NCBI GenBank assembly: GCA_963842355.1
Contig: CAWJGC010000004.1
Span: 868,001 to 932,000, forward strand
Source: JASHPR01 sp963842355
GTDB lineage: Bacteria; Actinomycetota; Actinomycetes; Streptosporangiales; Streptosporangiaceae
Direction of reading: 5' to 3'
DNA: 64,000 nucleotides
The translations under genes were made by a program, and so were the position numbers. The notes beneath the pieces were generated by a model that saw nothing but the letters and a program-made list of their open reading frames with translations, had not been told where the DNA came from and ran no database searches. Below are positions 44,631 through 54,308 of the stretch, in pieces; position 1 is the stretch's first letter; every line of letters begins with the position of its first letter.

Positions 44631-45079
44631 TACGAGTTCCTCTCATTAGCCCAAGATGGACAGCTTCAGCACTTGATAATTCAGACAGGGCATCGCAGAG
44701 CATCCCGATACTAGGAGTTACGGACAGCTTCTCGGCAAATACAACGCCGCATATCATGCGCTAGCGAGCCCCGCTAGGTTGTCGCGAGTAGGACATAAGG
44801 TAACTCAAGTGGTATTTGAGAGATACGGAATTCAAAGGCGCACGACCCGACCAATCGTCTCGGTACACGATAGTTATAGCCAGCGTCACGCGAGATATTC
44901 TGATCGAGTGCGTTATGACCATCCACTATGTTGTGGCCTGTCATAGATGGTTACTCGGGGCCCCAAGGCCATGGACGGCTTTTCTCCACGTAGTCCGATC
45001 CGCTAGCTCGTTCACGAAGAGAGCATACGCAATGACTGTTAGTCACGAGGAGTCTTCGCGAGCATCGGCCAGTACTCCA
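44631..45079. other. Lower-GC gene-free stretch
   Basis: No domain or start with coding character was found in this stretch, which is richer in A/T than the surrounding DNA. It probably holds the promoter for the minus-strand gt-gmd unit. The far end meets a PAS remnant. Confidence 0.35.
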
Positions 45080-45550
45080 GTCCTGACTAACTTGCGACAG
45101 AGGACGAGGCGGCCTGTTGCCGGGCCAGAGCCTGGCGCGTTCCTGCTCGGCCCGCTGCCGGGCGCTGAGGTAGACGACGAAGGTTACCCAGCGGAGGGGG
45201 TCGCCGTTGAGCGCCGCCCCACCAGCACCGGCACCCGGTGGCCGCCCCGGAGCAGGTACTCCTTCTCGTACGGCTGGAACGCCCCCTTGGCGAGCAGTTG
45301 CTCCAAGCATCCCGGTCGCGGTCGGCCCACTCAGCGGCGGTGATCGACCGGTAGGACATCCGCCCGACCGCCAGGTCCTCGTTGCTGTAGCCGATGAGGC
45401 CCAGGAACGCGTCGTCGGCGTCATAGGTCCCTCCTCGGAGGAGACCATCACGCCGAGGACGTTCGCCTCACGCAGCCGGTCCAGCAGGCTGGCGTTCTCC
45501 TGAAGTGTCGCCTCCAGTCGGCGCCCCGGTGAGGTCGGTGATGATCGAGT
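45080..45550 (-). pseudogene. PAS-domain regulator fragment
   Basis: The minus strand shows LLDRLREANVLGVMVSSEEG, DDAFLGLIGYSNEDLAVGRM, SYRSITAAEWADRDRDAW and ALNGDPLRWVTFVVYLSARQ in shifted frames, the order of a PAS domain from a phosphatase or diguanylate-cyclase regulator. Neither the output domain nor an N-terminus is present. Confidence 0.55.
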
Positions 45551-45993
45551 ACGCCCGCCGGGGCCGGCCCTCGTGATCCCGGACATCGGGCAGGGTCGGG
45601 TCCTACGAGCTGCGCCAGCACCACTTACTCCAGGCCGGGGCGCACCGAAGTGATGAAGACAGTCGGCAGGCCTGCCAGCCAGACAGTCGGCGATGGGGCG
45701 CCGACAACGGCGTAACCCCCAGTCCGACCGCAAGGTAGTCGCCCCGGCACCTCCGATCATCGGCTCGCGGGCCGCCCGCGCCAGGGATGCCTCCGCCGTC
45801 GCTGTGCGGCGGGGCCCAAAGTAAGTGAGTGTTTGATAATTGCGATCATGTGGATGCGGCTGCGGGCGGGACTGGGGCTTGTTCCCTGGTCGGCCACGCG
45901 CGGCTCAGGTGTCCGGGCACGCCCCTCCGGGGTCGCTGCCTTGTGGTGCCAGGGCGGCGGAGCGCCGCGTTCCGTTGCCGATGCGCACGTGTA
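45551..45993. other. Gene-free junction stretch
   Basis: No recognisable gene. It separates the PAS remnant from the 3' end of the MBL-Rieske gene. Confidence 0.3.
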
Positions 45994-47609
45994 TCAGAAG
46001 GCCTCCAGTTCTGGAGAATCGATCGCTTCACTGGGGACTTGCACAAGGCTCCGGGTGATCAAGGGATCGCAGCGGGCGTTGAGGCAGGTTCCGGTGGCGA
46101 GGTCGAACTCCAGGTTGTGGCCGAGGCAGCGGATCACGCTGTCCGCGACGGTGCTTCCGATGGCGAGATCTTCACCCGCGTGGGGGCAGTAGCGGCTAAT
46201 CTCGTAACGGCCGGCCGGGGCGTCGATGACGATCTTCTCGTCGGTGGCCCGTCCCCGTTCGTAGGCCTCCACCGCCTGCAGGGCATGCGGCTCCGCGTGC
46301 TTGAGGAGGCCGATGAGGTAGTCGTTGTACATATCCGGGTTGCGCCAGGCGGAGAACCGCATGGACAGGAACAGGTCCTCCCAGGCGATCCGGCCGAAGA
46401 TCACGGCCGCGAGCCAGCGCGCGTCGAGCCGGAAGCCGTACTCGGCGGGGCGGTGAGCCCGGCCGTTCAGGTCGACCCGGACGCCTTCTGGCCGCAGGTC
46501 CACATCCCACCGACCTTCGACCGCTCCCGACAGCTCGAAGCGCACGGTCATGTCGATCCGGTCCAGGAAGTACGGCCCGAACTCGCCCAGCCGCCGGAAA
46601 TGCTCGACGAAGGCGTCGCGCAGGTCCGGGCCTGGCTCCCGGTAGGCCGCGCGGACCGTCTCAATGTCGGCCTGGCGGGCGCTGGCGTACGCGTCCAGGT
46701 ACTCATCGGTGTCGCCGAAGTCGAAGTCGCGCCAGATGCTGTCGGCCGTGTGCCGCCGGAGCAGCGGCTCGTACTGGTCGCCGGGCAGCCATACCTCCAC
46801 GGCCTGGCCGGGCAGCCGCGGCGCGAGGAAGTCCGCCGCCTGCCGCTGGTCGGGGAACAGGCCGGGGGGCTTCAGCCAGCGGTTGTTGTGCCGGATCTCG
46901 GGATCGAGAAAGCACATGGGCCCCGCGAAGGGGACGACGAGTTCGGGTTTCACCACCCTCACGAGCCGCCCCACGGCCCGGAACTTCCCGGTCCGCTTCG
47001 CCTCGGCGATCTCGGCCATCTGCCCGGGCGGGTACTCATAGCAGATGGGATGCCAGGTGGCGCTGGCCGTCTGCGCGGCGAGGATATCCAGTCGCCCCCC
47101 GCACTCCAGGGCCGCACGGCGGGCCTGGCCGGCGGTCAGCCGGGCGTCGTTGCAATGGAGCAGAGACGCGCCCCCGGCGTGGACCAGAACGGCCGAGTCG
47201 TGGCACATGGGCGACTGCTCGGTGATAAAGGTCAGCCAGTCGCCGCGTTCGTTGAGCCGGAACCTGTGCCAGGCCAGGCACCTCGATGAGGTTGGCTACC
47301 CCAGTCGCCTCGAGCCGGTCGCGGAAGTTCGGCGACGGATACCGGGGAATGAGCACGGTGGTGGTCGGGCCCAGGCGGGCCAGGACGGCGGTGTCCATGT
47401 GGTCGAGATGCTCGTGCGACACCGTGACGTAGTCGCAGTCCGAGCAGGCCGGCCTGGTCGAGATGAGCGTTGGCGGGAAACTGGAACCAGGCCGCCTGGA
47501 ACGCCCCGGTCCTGGACAACCAGGGGTCCATCAGCAGCCTCAGGTCCGCGCCGTCCACGCGCAGGCCGGCGTGGCCGAGGTAGGTGATACGCATCGAGTC
47601 GCCGCTCAT
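45994..47609 (-). pseudogene. Metallo-beta-lactamase-fold / Rieske fusion protein (two frameshifts)
   Basis: From ATG 47609 the frame reads MRITYLGHAGLRVDGADLRL (MBL strand 1), shifts near 47448 into VSHEHLDHMD (HxHxDH zinc/iron motif), and shifts again near 47273 into the long frame MCHDSAVLVHAGGASLLHCN. The C-terminus is a Rieske [2Fe-2S] domain: RYCPHAGEDLA and VIRCLGHNLEFDLATGTC supply Cys-x-His and Cys-x2-His. CMP-Neu5Ac hydroxylase combines the same two folds in reverse order. It may oxidise a sugar nucleotide in the glycan pathway. If the indels are errors, it is a 538-residue enzyme. Confidence 0.7.
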
Positions 47610-47869
47610 CCGGTACCGGCCGGCAGGAAGACGTCGCTGAAGACGGTCGCGATCGTGGCCAGGTCGCTCCGCACCCCGGACTCGACCGAGTGCGGACTGA
47701 AGTGCATTAATAACAACTTGACGTCGTGCCGTAGCCGGACCAGCGGCGCGAGCTTCACTATCTCCGGGCGAATCCCGACGATAATAGCGATGTAACGAGA
47801 ATCGGCGATCTGCAACATTTCCGCTCTCTTGTGAAGCCTAGTAAGGCACTCATCGAGAATGCGACGCAT
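47606..47869 (-). pseudogene. UDP-GlcNAc 2-epimerase N-terminal remnant
   Basis: The 87-residue frame contains YIAIIVGIRPEIVKLAPLVR, the first strand-helix of WecB-like epimerases, then diverges. It ends by ATGA overlap with the MBL-Rieske start, so it still sits in the operon position of a coupled upstream gene. Confidence 0.6.
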
Positions 47870-48088
47870 ATATCCGACTTTACCTCGAATGATCTACGAG
47901 CCCCCGTCGCTTGATTCTAGTCATGGCTTCGATTGGTGTTATGGATTCCGCAGATCAACTCTTGCCCGGGCGAGCTTATGGGCCTATTTCGGTCGATCGG
48001 TGCTGGATTAGCCGGAATTGTATCCGTTACCTCGGTGCGCTGCCCGAAACCGCGTGCTCGGCGCTGCTGCATTTGGCGAAAGCAAGCT

Positions 48089-48847
48089 ATGACCCACGGC
48101 TATTGCGTATGCCTCTCCGTGACCACGACGGCGAACCGAACTACAGTGCGGGACCGGCTGTACGAAGCCTACGCGTCCCAGCATCCCGGCTCTGGAGGCG
48201 GTATGGCCGCCGCGCTCGTCTACCGTCGCGATATCCGTCCCTGGCTACCCTTGCCGTCAGCCGGGCGGGTAATCGACATCGGGTGCGGACAGGGAGAATT
48301 GGTACGACTGCTGCTCGCCGACGGCTATGACGCGGAGGGGATTGACATCAGCCCGGAGCAGGCTGCTATAGCACAGGCAGCAGGTTTAGACCGGGTACGC
48401 CACGGCGACTACAAGCACTTGCTCATGGAGCGCGCGAACTGGCTGACCGCAGTAACCGCGACAGATCTCCTAGAACATCTGACGAAAGACGAGGTCCTCG
48501 AAATCTTCGATCGTGTCATCGAGGCGCTGGCTCCTAGCGGAGTATTTGTCGCACGAGTACCGAATGCTGTCAGCCCGCTAGGCGGCCACATCCGGTACGG
48601 CGATTTCACTCATGAGTCGTCCTTCACTGCTCGCAGCGTCAGGCAGCTCGCTGCTGCGGCAGGCTTCAGTTCCGTCGCGGTGCGACCCTGCATGCCAGTC
48701 GCCCATGGATTCATGAGTGCCGCCCGAGTAGCGGCATGGAAGCCAGTCAGTGCGTTGTACAAATTCGCGCTCGCCGCCGAGACAGGGAAATTCCGCGGTC
48801 ACGTGGTCACCCAGAACATGACCTTCGTTGCAAGCAAATCTGATTGA
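48089..48847 (+). CDS. Class I SAM-dependent methyltransferase
   Basis: The core reads AGRVIDIGCGQGELVRLLLA (motif I), GIDISPEQAAIAQAAGLDRV, ATDLLEHLTKDEVLEIFDRV and VARVPNAVSPLGGHIRYGDF, as in methyltransferases of nucleotide sugars and polysaccharides (Methyltransf_23 group). ATG 48089 is the chosen start; frames upstream look non-coding and a GTG 30 bases later is possible. It is divergent from the MBL-Rieske gene and opens the plus-strand part of the locus. Confidence 0.82.
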   Translation: MTHGYCVCLSVTTTANRTTVRDRLYEAYASQHPGSGGGMAAALVYRRDIRPWLPLPSAGRVIDIGCGQGELVRLLLADGYDAEGIDISPEQAAIAQAAGLDRVRHGDYKHLLMERANWLTAVTATDLLEHLTKDEVLEIFDRVIEALAPSGVFVARVPNAVSPLGGHIRYGDFTHESSFTARSVRQLAAAAGFSSVAVRPCMPVAHGFMSAARVAAWKPVSALYKFALAAETGKFRGHVVTQNMTFVASKSD

Positions 48848-48930
48848 GCAGCTGCCGAAGACGATAGCCTGGGAATTTTGGTGTGATCTCAAAGCCGACC
48901 CAGTGTTCGCACGCTGAAAGGGATGGTCCG

Positions 48931-49251
48931 ATGCCGGTCAATGAGTTCATACGCCCGATTCCAGGGGTCCGCCGCCTGTCGTTGATGCGTCAGCGACTTG
49001 CTTTTACGGGCTCGGCGAGTTTCTGGGAACGGAACTATCAGCGCGGCGGAACGAGCGGTGGCGGTTCCTACGGCGAGCTCGCCTGCGGCAAGGCCGATTT
49101 CCTGAATGCTTTCGTCCGCGAGCACGCAGTGGAATCAGTCATCGAGTTTGGGTGCGGGGATGGTAATCAACTCTCCCTGGCACAATATCCAAGCTATATA
49201 GGACTTGACGTGTCCCGTAGTGCTATCGAGCGCGCCGTCCGCAATGGCTAA
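48931..49251 (+). CDS. Truncated methyltransferase
   Basis: From ATG 48931 it shows FWERNYQRGGTSGGGSYGEL, AVESVIEFGCGDGNQLSLAQ and YIGLDVSRSAIERAV, the N-terminal half of a Methyltransf_25-like enzyme, then stops at 106 residues where about 230 are usual. The stop overlaps the FkbM start by 8 bases. The C-terminal half was probably lost when FkbM joined. Confidence 0.65.
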   Translation: MPVNEFIRPIPGVRRLSLMRQRLAFTGSASFWERNYQRGGTSGGGSYGELACGKADFLNAFVREHAVESVIEFGCGDGNQLSLAQYPSYIGLDVSRSAIERAVRNG

Positions 49252-50101
49252 CGGCCGGGCGCGAGTGATCGGCATCTCGAATTCCGCAGATGTCCTAAGG
49301 TTCGTGTGGGAGCATCCAGCAAATGAAGGCGCACGGGGCCGGGCCCTTTTCCGCTCAGTACGGTTCCAGGTCTCTGGCAGGATCCTGCACCGGCGGACCC
49401 TCGCCCGGCTCGGCGAGCGGTCAAGCGTCTGGGCTGACCTTCACCGGACTGGAGCCTCCAAGGTGGTGTACGCCAATCCGCCGGATCATCCGGAGATGCT
49501 TGTATGGCGACAGATTCTTCAGCCGGGCGATCTCTTCATCGACGTCGGTGCCAACATCGGTAGTTACGCAATATGGGCCGCAGAACTCGGCGCAGAGGTG
49601 ATCGCCCTCGAGCCGGCCGAGGACACCTTTGCCTTGCTCACGGAGAATGTAGCTCTCAACGGCTATCCCATCACGGCAATCCAGGCCGTTGCTGGGGCGA
49701 CCTGCGGCACCGCCCGGTTTACCGTCGGACTCGACAGCGTGAACCGCGTGGATCCCGAGGGGAGCGTTGAGGCAAGGATGGTGACGATTGACTCGGTCAT
49801 CGGGGACCGCACCGTGGCCGGAATGAAAGTAGACGTTGAAGGCTTCGAGATCGAGGTGCTCCGTGGGTGTGAGCGCATGCTGTCCGAGCATCGCGTCAAG
49901 CTGATCCAACTCGAGTGGAACCGGACTTCTCTTCAGGCCGTCGGGACGGACCGCACGCCTGTCGCAGACCTGCTGGCAAGGCACAGATACAGCCTGTTTC
50001 GTCCTGACCACCGCGCTACCCTGATGCCGCTGCGCGACGCCTGCTTCGGTCCGGACATATTTGCGCGGCCTTTCGTAATTTCGAATGCGAAACCTTTCTG
50101 A
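49244..50101 (+). CDS. FkbM-family methyltransferase
   Basis: The start at ATG 49244 overlaps the truncated gene before it. FIDVGANIGSYAIWAAELGA, VIALEPAEDTFALLTENVAL and MKVDVEGFEIEVLRGCERML are the three FkbM signatures. The 285-residue protein should O-methylate a sugar hydroxyl. It lies 27 bases upstream of the flippase. Confidence 0.9.
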   Translation: MANGRARVIGISNSADVLRFVWEHPANEGARGRALFRSVRFQVSGRILHRRTLARLGERSSVWADLHRTGASKVVYANPPDHPEMLVWRQILQPGDLFIDVGANIGSYAIWAAELGAEVIALEPAEDTFALLTENVALNGYPITAIQAVAGATCGTARFTVGLDSVNRVDPEGSVEARMVTIDSVIGDRTVAGMKVDVEGFEIEVLRGCERMLSEHRVKLIQLEWNRTSLQAVGTDRTPVADLLARHRYSLFRPDHRATLMPLRDACFGPDIFARPFVISNAKPF

Positions 50102-50128
50102 TTTCGTGAAAAGCCTTCGGGGGCTCCA

Positions 50129-51456
50129 TTGAGCGCACATGCTGCTCCAGGCCGCCTGCACGGGCTCGCAGCAATGCTGCACTGGCACGGTTCCGGACGA
50201 GCGATCGGGCGGACGGCGGGATTTAATTTTGCGTCGGTTCTCTCGGCCGGCTTAGGTGGAGTCATCCTGGCTCGCGTGGTCGGACCGACGGTCCGCGGCG
50301 AATACGCTGCCATTACGGCGTGGTTCGGTATCGTACTAATGGTCGGCAGCATGGGCCAGCCCGCGGCGCTCTGTTTTTACGTTGCCCGAGATCCGCTGCG
50401 CTCGCGTGAATATGTGGCGACGTCGCGGGCCATGATGCTTACCACGGGCACCCTCACGCTCATTGCCGGTGAGTTGCTCGCTCCCGTTCTAGCTCGCGGG
50501 AACGCAGAGGTCGCCATGGGTTACCGGCTGGCCTTTAGCGCCTCAGTAGTGGCCTTCATCGGAGCCAGTTATACCTTCTCGCTGCAGGCGCGGGATCTGC
50601 ATCGGTGGAACGTGGTACGCGTCATCCAGCCCATCCTCAGCCTCACCGCGATGGGAGCACTGGCCTACTTCCGGTTGCTGACGCTCCGCGCCGCACTAAT
50701 TGCGCTCGGCGTGACGATGCTACTGCAGCTTGTCTGGGCCTACCGTTGCTGTCGGCTGAACGGGCTAGTTCCTGGCCGTTCGCAAGCCAGGCTGATCCGA
50801 CCGCTGGCTTCCTACGGCATGGCGCAAATTGCCGCGCTGACGCCCGCGGCTCTCAATGCCAACCTGGACCAGCTCGTGCTCTCCCAGACCGTCGCATCGG
50901 CCGACCTCGGGCGATACGCGATCGCGGTAACTCTCACCTCGCTGCCTATCCCGCTGGTCTCGGCCATCGGCAACGTTGCGTTCCCGCGCCTTGCCTCGCG
51001 CAAGATTGTGAACGAGGCTACCCGCCGGCTGCAACTACTCGCCGTCCTCGGCAGCGCCGGCCTGGCGGCAGGGATGCTCGTGCCGCTTGCACTGGTCGCG
51101 TACTGGTTGATCCCGCTGGTCTTCGGGGCCGATTATCGGGGCGCTGTGCCGCTCCTGTGGATCCTGACTCCCGGCGCAGTGTTCCTGGCCTGCGGCCAGG
51201 TTGTGGGCGACCTGCTACGGGGCAGGAACCAGCCGACCGTGGTGGCGTGGTCCCAAGGGCTGGCGGCGGTGTTCACAGTTGTGATGCTCCTCGCACTATT
51301 GCCCTTATTGGCGTAGCTGGCGCGGCTATAGCCTCGACCGTCGCCTACGGCATCGCGCTCGCCGCGATGCTGCGCTCGCTGTGGCGGCTGCCGCGTCACG
51401 CTCGCGGGAGAGGTTGGGTGCCAGACCTCCCCGCAGGCTCTGCACTCAAGCCATAA
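50129..51456 (+). CDS. Wzx-type polysaccharide flippase (frameshift near the end)
   Basis: The multi-helix membrane protein (RVVGPTVRGEYAAITAWFGI, LNANLDQLVLSQTVASADLG, PIPLVSAIGNVAFPRLASRK, WILTPGAVFLACGQVVGDLL) is of the MOP/PST oligosaccharide-flippase type. The main frame stops at 51316, but a shift near 51303 gives IGVAGAAIASTVAYGIALAA and a normal C-terminus ending at 51456. It would export the lipid-linked repeat unit. Confidence 0.82.
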
Positions 51457-51660
51457 GGGAGCCTGTCCACACCTCCTGTAGTTCGCCTTTCATGATCATA
51501 TGGTTACAGTTTCAAATAAATCTCCCGATAGCTGCCGTACGGATAGCTGAGCGCTTGTACCGATGGCTATTTGAGTGAAGCGACCCATCACATGCAGCTA
51601 CATTGATATCTTTGTGCTGGGACTTACTACTGACACCTACGGAACAGCGAACTAAGGAGC

Positions 51661-52650
51661 ATGTTGATGCGAGTTGGCCTCATCGGGCCGTCAGCCCCTG
51701 ACCGTTTCGCCGACAATATTGGCGATGCGCTGCAACGCGCCGGGCACAGAGTTGCCCAGCTCGGCCCGGCTGCCGCTCGCGGTCGCAGCCGGTTCACGAC
51801 CAACATTGCGAGGGTTGCCCGTCAAGCCTGGCAGCCTCTGGACGAGCGGGCTCAGCGCCGGGTCGTCCGGGCAGCATGCGAGGCGGACTGCGAGGTCGTC
51901 ATCGCCCTCGACGCAGCCCTGGTTCCGGATGCTGTGGAACGTATCCGGCGCAGAGGCGCGAGGATGGCGTTCTGGTTTCCGGATCATGTTGCGAATCTCG
52001 AACGGCAATTTATGCTACTTGGATCGTATGACGCGGTCTTCTTCAAGGAGCCGCGGCTTGTCGAGCGCTTGCGGGCCACCCTCGACTTGCCCGTCTACTA
52101 CCTGCCGCAAGCCTGCAATCCCCGCTGGCACCGCCCCCTCGTGCCGGCAGGCACCGAACCGCACCTCGTCATTGCCGGCAACATGTATCCGAGCCGGGTC
52201 CGGTTGCTTGAGCGGCTCATAGAAAAGGGGATTCCGCTGAAGCTGTACGGTGCCGGATTCCCTCGCTGGCTGGGCGAGACCCCAGCCAGGAGCGCGCATA
52301 CGAGCCAGTGCGTATTTCGTGAGGAAAAGGCGCGGGTTTTCCGCTCAGCGGCTGGCGTGCTTAACACCATGCATCCAGCCGAGGAAGCCGGTGTCAACGC
52401 GCGACTCTTCGAGGCGGCCGGCTCTGGCGCCGCCGTCCTCAGCGAGTTCCGTCCCACCGTGCCGGAGCTTTTCGCCGTGGGCGAGGAAGTTCTGACCTTC
52501 CGCGACTTCGACGAACTTGTCGACCAGGCGACCCGGCTGCTGAACGAGGCGGGCCTGAGCGCCCGGATCGGCGACGCTGCGGCGATGCGGGCTCACCGTG
52601 ATCACACCTACGATCTGCGGGTCGCCACCATACTGGAAAAGGTGGCATGA
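51661..52650 (+). CDS. CgeB-like glycosyltransferase
   Basis: Preceded by AAGGAGC, the 329-residue GT-B protein has MRVGLIGPSAPDRFADNIGD, WFPDHVANLERQFMLLGSYD, VYYLPQACNPRWHRPL and VNARLFEAAGSGAAVLSEFR, the order of CgeB/DUF3880-type transferases. ATG 51661 or 51667 may be used. It follows a 200-base low-GC gap that may hold a promoter. Confidence 0.8.
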   Translation: MLMRVGLIGPSAPDRFADNIGDALQRAGHRVAQLGPAAARGRSRFTTNIARVARQAWQPLDERAQRRVVRAACEADCEVVIALDAALVPDAVERIRRRGARMAFWFPDHVANLERQFMLLGSYDAVFFKEPRLVERLRATLDLPVYYLPQACNPRWHRPLVPAGTEPHLVIAGNMYPSRVRLLERLIEKGIPLKLYGAGFPRWLGETPARSAHTSQCVFREEKARVFRSAAGVLNTMHPAEEAGVNARLFEAAGSGAAVLSEFRPTVPELFAVGEEVLTFRDFDELVDQATRLLNEAGLSARIGDAAAMRAHRDHTYDLRVATILEKVA

Positions 52651-53296
52651 CCGCTGTGCCTGCCGATGCGCGACCCGGCATCAGGGTCGTGTCACGATCG
52701 GCCATCATCGGAGAGTAGTCCTGCTGGCCGTCGCCATCGTGTTGCTCATGGCGGCGCTGGCCACGTCGGATCAGCCCACATGTGCCATCGTCGGGGAGGG
52801 CTGGCTTTACCGTCTACGCGGCCGACTACATGTGCCTGGTCGGCGCACGCCATGGTTTGGGTCTCGGCCTAGCTGGATGGCGGTTCGGAACGTGGACCCT
52901 GCTCTGGTACGGCATCACATCCGAGCTCGCCAGCATAACCTTCATCCAGCCGCAGATCGGTACGGGCCAGTCAGATCGCCCTATCCAGCGTGCTGCGTGC
53001 CTTGTGGCTTGTTGGGGTGGGGATAACCGTCTGGACCGTCGGATATCTCGTGGGCAGGAGCCCGGTACGGCGCCTTGCCGCTTGCGGGATGCGAGCCTTG
53101 GGCCGACGTTTCACCAGCGACGTGCGCAGCCCTTCGGCACCGCGGATCCTCTACGCGATCGGTTCCGGCACGGGGGTCGCCTCAGCGATCAGGAGCGGCC
53201 GGCTCGGTTACGTATGCGGCGTGTCCTCGGCCGTGACCACGGCCAGCGGCTACGGGCAGATCCTGGGTTCGCTAAGCCAGTCGCGCCTAGGCCTGC
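52650..53296 (+). pseudogene. Polymerase-like membrane protein, N-terminal fragment
   Basis: Frames on the plus strand give VVLLAVAIVLLMAALATSDQ, TWTLLWYGITSELASITFIQ, ALWLVGVGITVWTVGYLVG and LYAIGSGTGVASAIRSGRLG, a chain of membrane and loop segments like a Wzy/O-antigen-polymerase protein, with at least two frame changes. It is cut at 53287-53296 by the phage minor capsid gene. Confidence 0.5.
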
Positions 53297-54248
53297 TCGC
53301 GAGCGAACGGGGTGAGCGCCGCCGCCGCGTGCCGCCGCGCCATCCTCGCGTCACGGTAATGCCTGCGGAGCTGCTGCGCGGCGTAGTCCGGTGTGGGCCC
53401 GGTGCCGCGTGCTGGTACGTCCGCGCCGTCCTCCCATGGCTGGATACCGTGGCGGCACGCCGGGTGCATAAGCCCCTCGGCGATAGCCTGCTCCAGCGTC
53501 CCGGCGATCTCCCGCGTCCGCGCGATGCCCGGTGAGTCGGTGATGGACGCGGACTCCTGCGGGACCGGGTCGAGCGAGAGGATCTTGTCAGCGCACGGGC
53601 GGCACAGCTTGCAGGTTGCGTCCCCCGACGGCCCGACGACGAACACGAGATCCTGTCCCGCCGTGGTCATGGACCGGACCTGCGCGTCGAGGTGCGCCCG
53701 GGAGGTGGCCAGCCGCAGCGACACCTGGGCGTAGGCGGCCACGTCCCACTGCCGGCCGTCCGAGCCGGTGAACCAGGTCATCCCATTGGCGAGGGTGTCC
53801 ACGACGTCCTGCGCGCCTCCAGTTGCGACTGGCGGAGCGCGGCGGCGGAGCGGGGCGGGTGGGTGAACGGGGAGACGGCCCCGGTGAACGCGGCGGCCAT
53901 GGCCTGGCGGAACAGTTCGCCCGTCGTGGCCTGCATGCTGTCCGCAGCGAGCCGGAACGCGGGTGGCGGCGGCCTGCTGGGCGGCGAGGACGGCGGCGCG
54001 GATCCGCTGCTCGTCCAGGGGCAGGGGTTCGAGGAGGGGCCGGGCCTCGCCGAGGGAGACCGCGACGAGGGCGCGGACGTGATCCTTAGCGGTGGGCGAC
54101 CCGGCGACCATCTTCCGCAGTTCCCGTACCATCCCGGCGAGGATGACCAGTTCGGCGCGCTGAGTGCGGCCCCGGCTGTGGCTCCCGCCCCGGTGGCGGC
54201 GACCTCGCGCTCGTCACCGGAGGTGCGCGGGAGGGTCATCACGGTCAC
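53287..54248 (-). pseudogene. Phage minor capsid (Phage_min_cap2-like) protein, frameshifted
   Basis: The minus strand starts MTVMTLPRTSGDEREV and, through two frame changes near 54000 and 53810, reaches FRLAADSMQATTGELFRQAM, RLATSRAHLDAQVRSMTTAG, CKLCRPCADKILSLD and EGLMHPACRHGIQPW. The Cys/His pattern and order are those of phage minor head proteins of actinophages. No other head genes are adjacent, so it is an isolated remnant. Confidence 0.7.
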
Positions 54249-54308
54249 GACGGCAGGTTACCCCGGTCACCAGGCGTGGCCATGTGAACACCAGTAGTAT
54301 CAGATGGC

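Noticed and set aside
45829..47289. A 486-residue plus-strand frame
   Set aside because: Antisense to the MBL-Rieske gene, whose Cys/His ligands and family motifs are clear.
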